From Variovorax saccharolyticus (GTDB taxonomy: Bacteria; Pseudomonadota; Gammaproteobacteria; Burkholderiales; Burkholderiaceae_C): a DNA stretch of 64,000 nt. Location: assembly GCF_030316765.1 (NCBI RefSeq), contig NZ_JASZYT010000001.1:372001-436000 (forward strand), given 5' to 3'. Numbering within the stretch: position 1 is the stretch's first letter; each line of letters opens with the position of its first letter. Of this stretch, positions 62,959-64,000 are shown one piece after another. The position numbers were made by a program, and so were the translations under genes. The notes below the pieces were generated by a model. That model was not told the DNA's origin and ran no database searches. It was given only the letters and a program-made list of their open reading frames with translations.

Positions 62959-64000
62959 ATGGATTCCCAACCGACGCTCGATCTGCAGAGCCCCGAAGAC
63001 GATGGCGCGCTGACGCTGGCCGACTACGCGCAGACCGCCTACCTCGAATACGCGCTGAGCGTGGTCAAGGGCCGCGCGCTGCCCGATGTCAGCGATGGGC
63101 AGAAACCGGTGCAGCGGCGCATCCTCTATTCGATGTCGCGCATGGGGCTCGGCTTCGGCGGTGCCAACGGCACCGTCGGCGCCAAGCCCGTGAAGAGCGC
63201 GCGCGTGGTCGGCGACGTGCTCGGCCGCTTCCACCCGCACAGCGACCAGGCCGCCTACGACGCGCTGGTGCGCATGGCGCAGGATTTCTCGCAGCGCTAT
63301 CCGCTGGTCGATGGCCAGGGCAACTTCGGCAGCCGCGACGGCGATGGCGCCGCGGCCATGCGCTACACCGAGGCGCGCCTGGCCCGCATCACCAGCCTGC
63401 TGCTCGACGAGATCGACGAGGGCACGGTCGACTTCATCCCGAACTACGACGGCTCGACCGAGGAGCCGCGGCTGCTGCCGGCGCGGCTGCCCTTCGCGCT
63501 GCTCAACGGCGCCAGCGGCATCGCGGTCGGCCTGGCGACCGAGATCCCGAGCCACAACCTGCGCGAGGTCGCCGATGCCTGCGTGGCGCTGATCAAGGCC
63601 AACGGCAAGCTGACAGACGAGGAGCTGTTCACGATCGTGCCGGGTCCGGACTATCCGGGCGGCGCCCAGATCATCAGCAGTGCGGCCGACATCGCCGACG
63701 CCTACCGCAGCGGCCGCGGCTCGCTCAAGGTGCGCGCGCGCTGGAAGATCGAGGAGCTGGCGCGCGGGCAATGGCAGCTGGTGGTCAACGAGCTGCCGCC
63801 GGGAGTGAGTTCGCAGAAGGTGCTCGAAGAGATCGAGGAGCTCACCAACCCGAAGATCCGCGCCGGCAAGAAGGCGCTCTCGGCCGAGCAGACGCAGTTG
63901 AAGGCCGCGGTGCTGTCGCTGCTCGACGTGGTGCGCGACGAGTCGAGCAAGGACGCGCCGGTGCGGCTGGTGTTCGAGCCCAAGACCTCGCGCATCAGCC
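62959..64000 (+). CDS. parC: DNA topoisomerase IV subunit A, 3' end outside window
   Basis: The first 347 codons of ParC. The N-terminal breakage-reunion domain shows [20 protein letters not shown], the quinolone-resistance region [13 protein letters not shown] at residues 92-104 and the catalytic Tyr136 in [10 protein letters not shown]. The start is ATG at 62959. Within the quinolone region Ser95 replaces the usual Gly (E. coli Gly78), and Gln97 and Asp101 stand at the E. coli Ser80 and Glu84 positions. Confidence 0.95.
   Translation, partial: MDSQPTLDLQSPEDDGALTLADYAQTAYLEYALSVVKGRALPDVSDGQKPVQRRILYSMSRMGLGFGGANGTVGAKPVKSARVVGDVLGRFHPHSDQAAYDALVRMAQDFSQRYPLVDGQGNFGSRDGDGAAAMRYTEARLARITSLLLDEIDEGTVDFIPNYDGSTEEPRLLPARLPFALLNGASGIAVGLATEIPSHNLREVADACVALIKANGKLTDEELFTIVPGPDYPGGAQIISSAADIADAYRSGRGSLKVRARWKIEELARGQWQLVVNELPPGVSSQKVLEEIEELTNPKIRAGKKALSAEQTQLKAAVLSLLDVVRDESSKDAPVRLVFEPKTSRIS

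Overview
The window reads as chromosomal DNA of a high-GC betaproteobacterium, most likely a member of the Comamonadaceae close to Variovorax. The grounds are the gene orders pyrG-kdsA-eno-ftsB, dapA-bamC and parE-transglycosylase-parC, the abundance of Bug/TctC-type receptors, very dense coding with many 4-bp start/stop overlaps, and a dispersed intergenic repeat with a CACTTCGTGT core that I associate with this group from memory. No tRNA, rRNA, CRISPR array, phage or insertion sequence was seen, and no gene-free stretch exceeds about 300 bases.

Positions 1-18843 look like an ancestral run of minus-strand genes broken by two insert blocks. The minus-strand genes are an AttH-like lipocalin protein, a cysteine-synthase-family enzyme, an 850-residue FtsX-type permease and a lone ABC ATPase, which together resemble an AttEFGH-type export system. 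The first block (2078-12908) is a catabolic cluster. It contains an omega-amino acid aminotransferase with a divergent LysR regulator, a GntR/FadR regulator, a complete branched-chain-amino-acid-type ABC importer, an M20-type N-carbamoyl-amino acid hydrolase and an M81 (MlrC-like) metallopeptidase. The second block (15488-18188) holds an ECF sigma factor of apparent ECF42 type with its YCII/DGPF partner, and a serine/threonine dehydratase-like enzyme.

Positions 18840-34719 are mixed housekeeping and accessory genes: miaA, a Bcr/CflA efflux protein, a lipoprotein hydrolase, mutL, a DedA protein, a second lipoprotein hydrolase, a glycine-zipper lipoprotein, a LysR/AtuA-like/Bug-receptor cluster, amiC, tsaE, queG, a small secreted protein and an AEC transporter. 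Positions 34822-42969 hold two further Bug receptors, xerD, and a TetR-thiolase-MaoC group. Two copies of one palindrome, CTACC-N8-GGTAG, lie in front of the tetR and thiolase genes. After these come a ferritin-like DUF455 protein, a gamma carbonic anhydrase, Hsp33 and a Pro/Tyr-rich secreted protein.

Positions 43082-64000 are mostly core genes. A minus-strand run comprises pyrG, kdsA, a DUF1330 protein, eno, ftsB and three genes of less clear function: a P-loop-like protein without the Walker lysine, a secreted protein and an FMN reductase. After it come coaBC, dut, a 2TM glycine-zipper lipoprotein, a SlyD-like isomerase, a uL16-hydroxylase-like protein, a WalJ-like metallohydrolase, bamC, dapA, a methyltransferase preceded by an overlooked 46-residue membrane protein, an MFS transporter, parE, a lytic transglycosylase and the start of parC.
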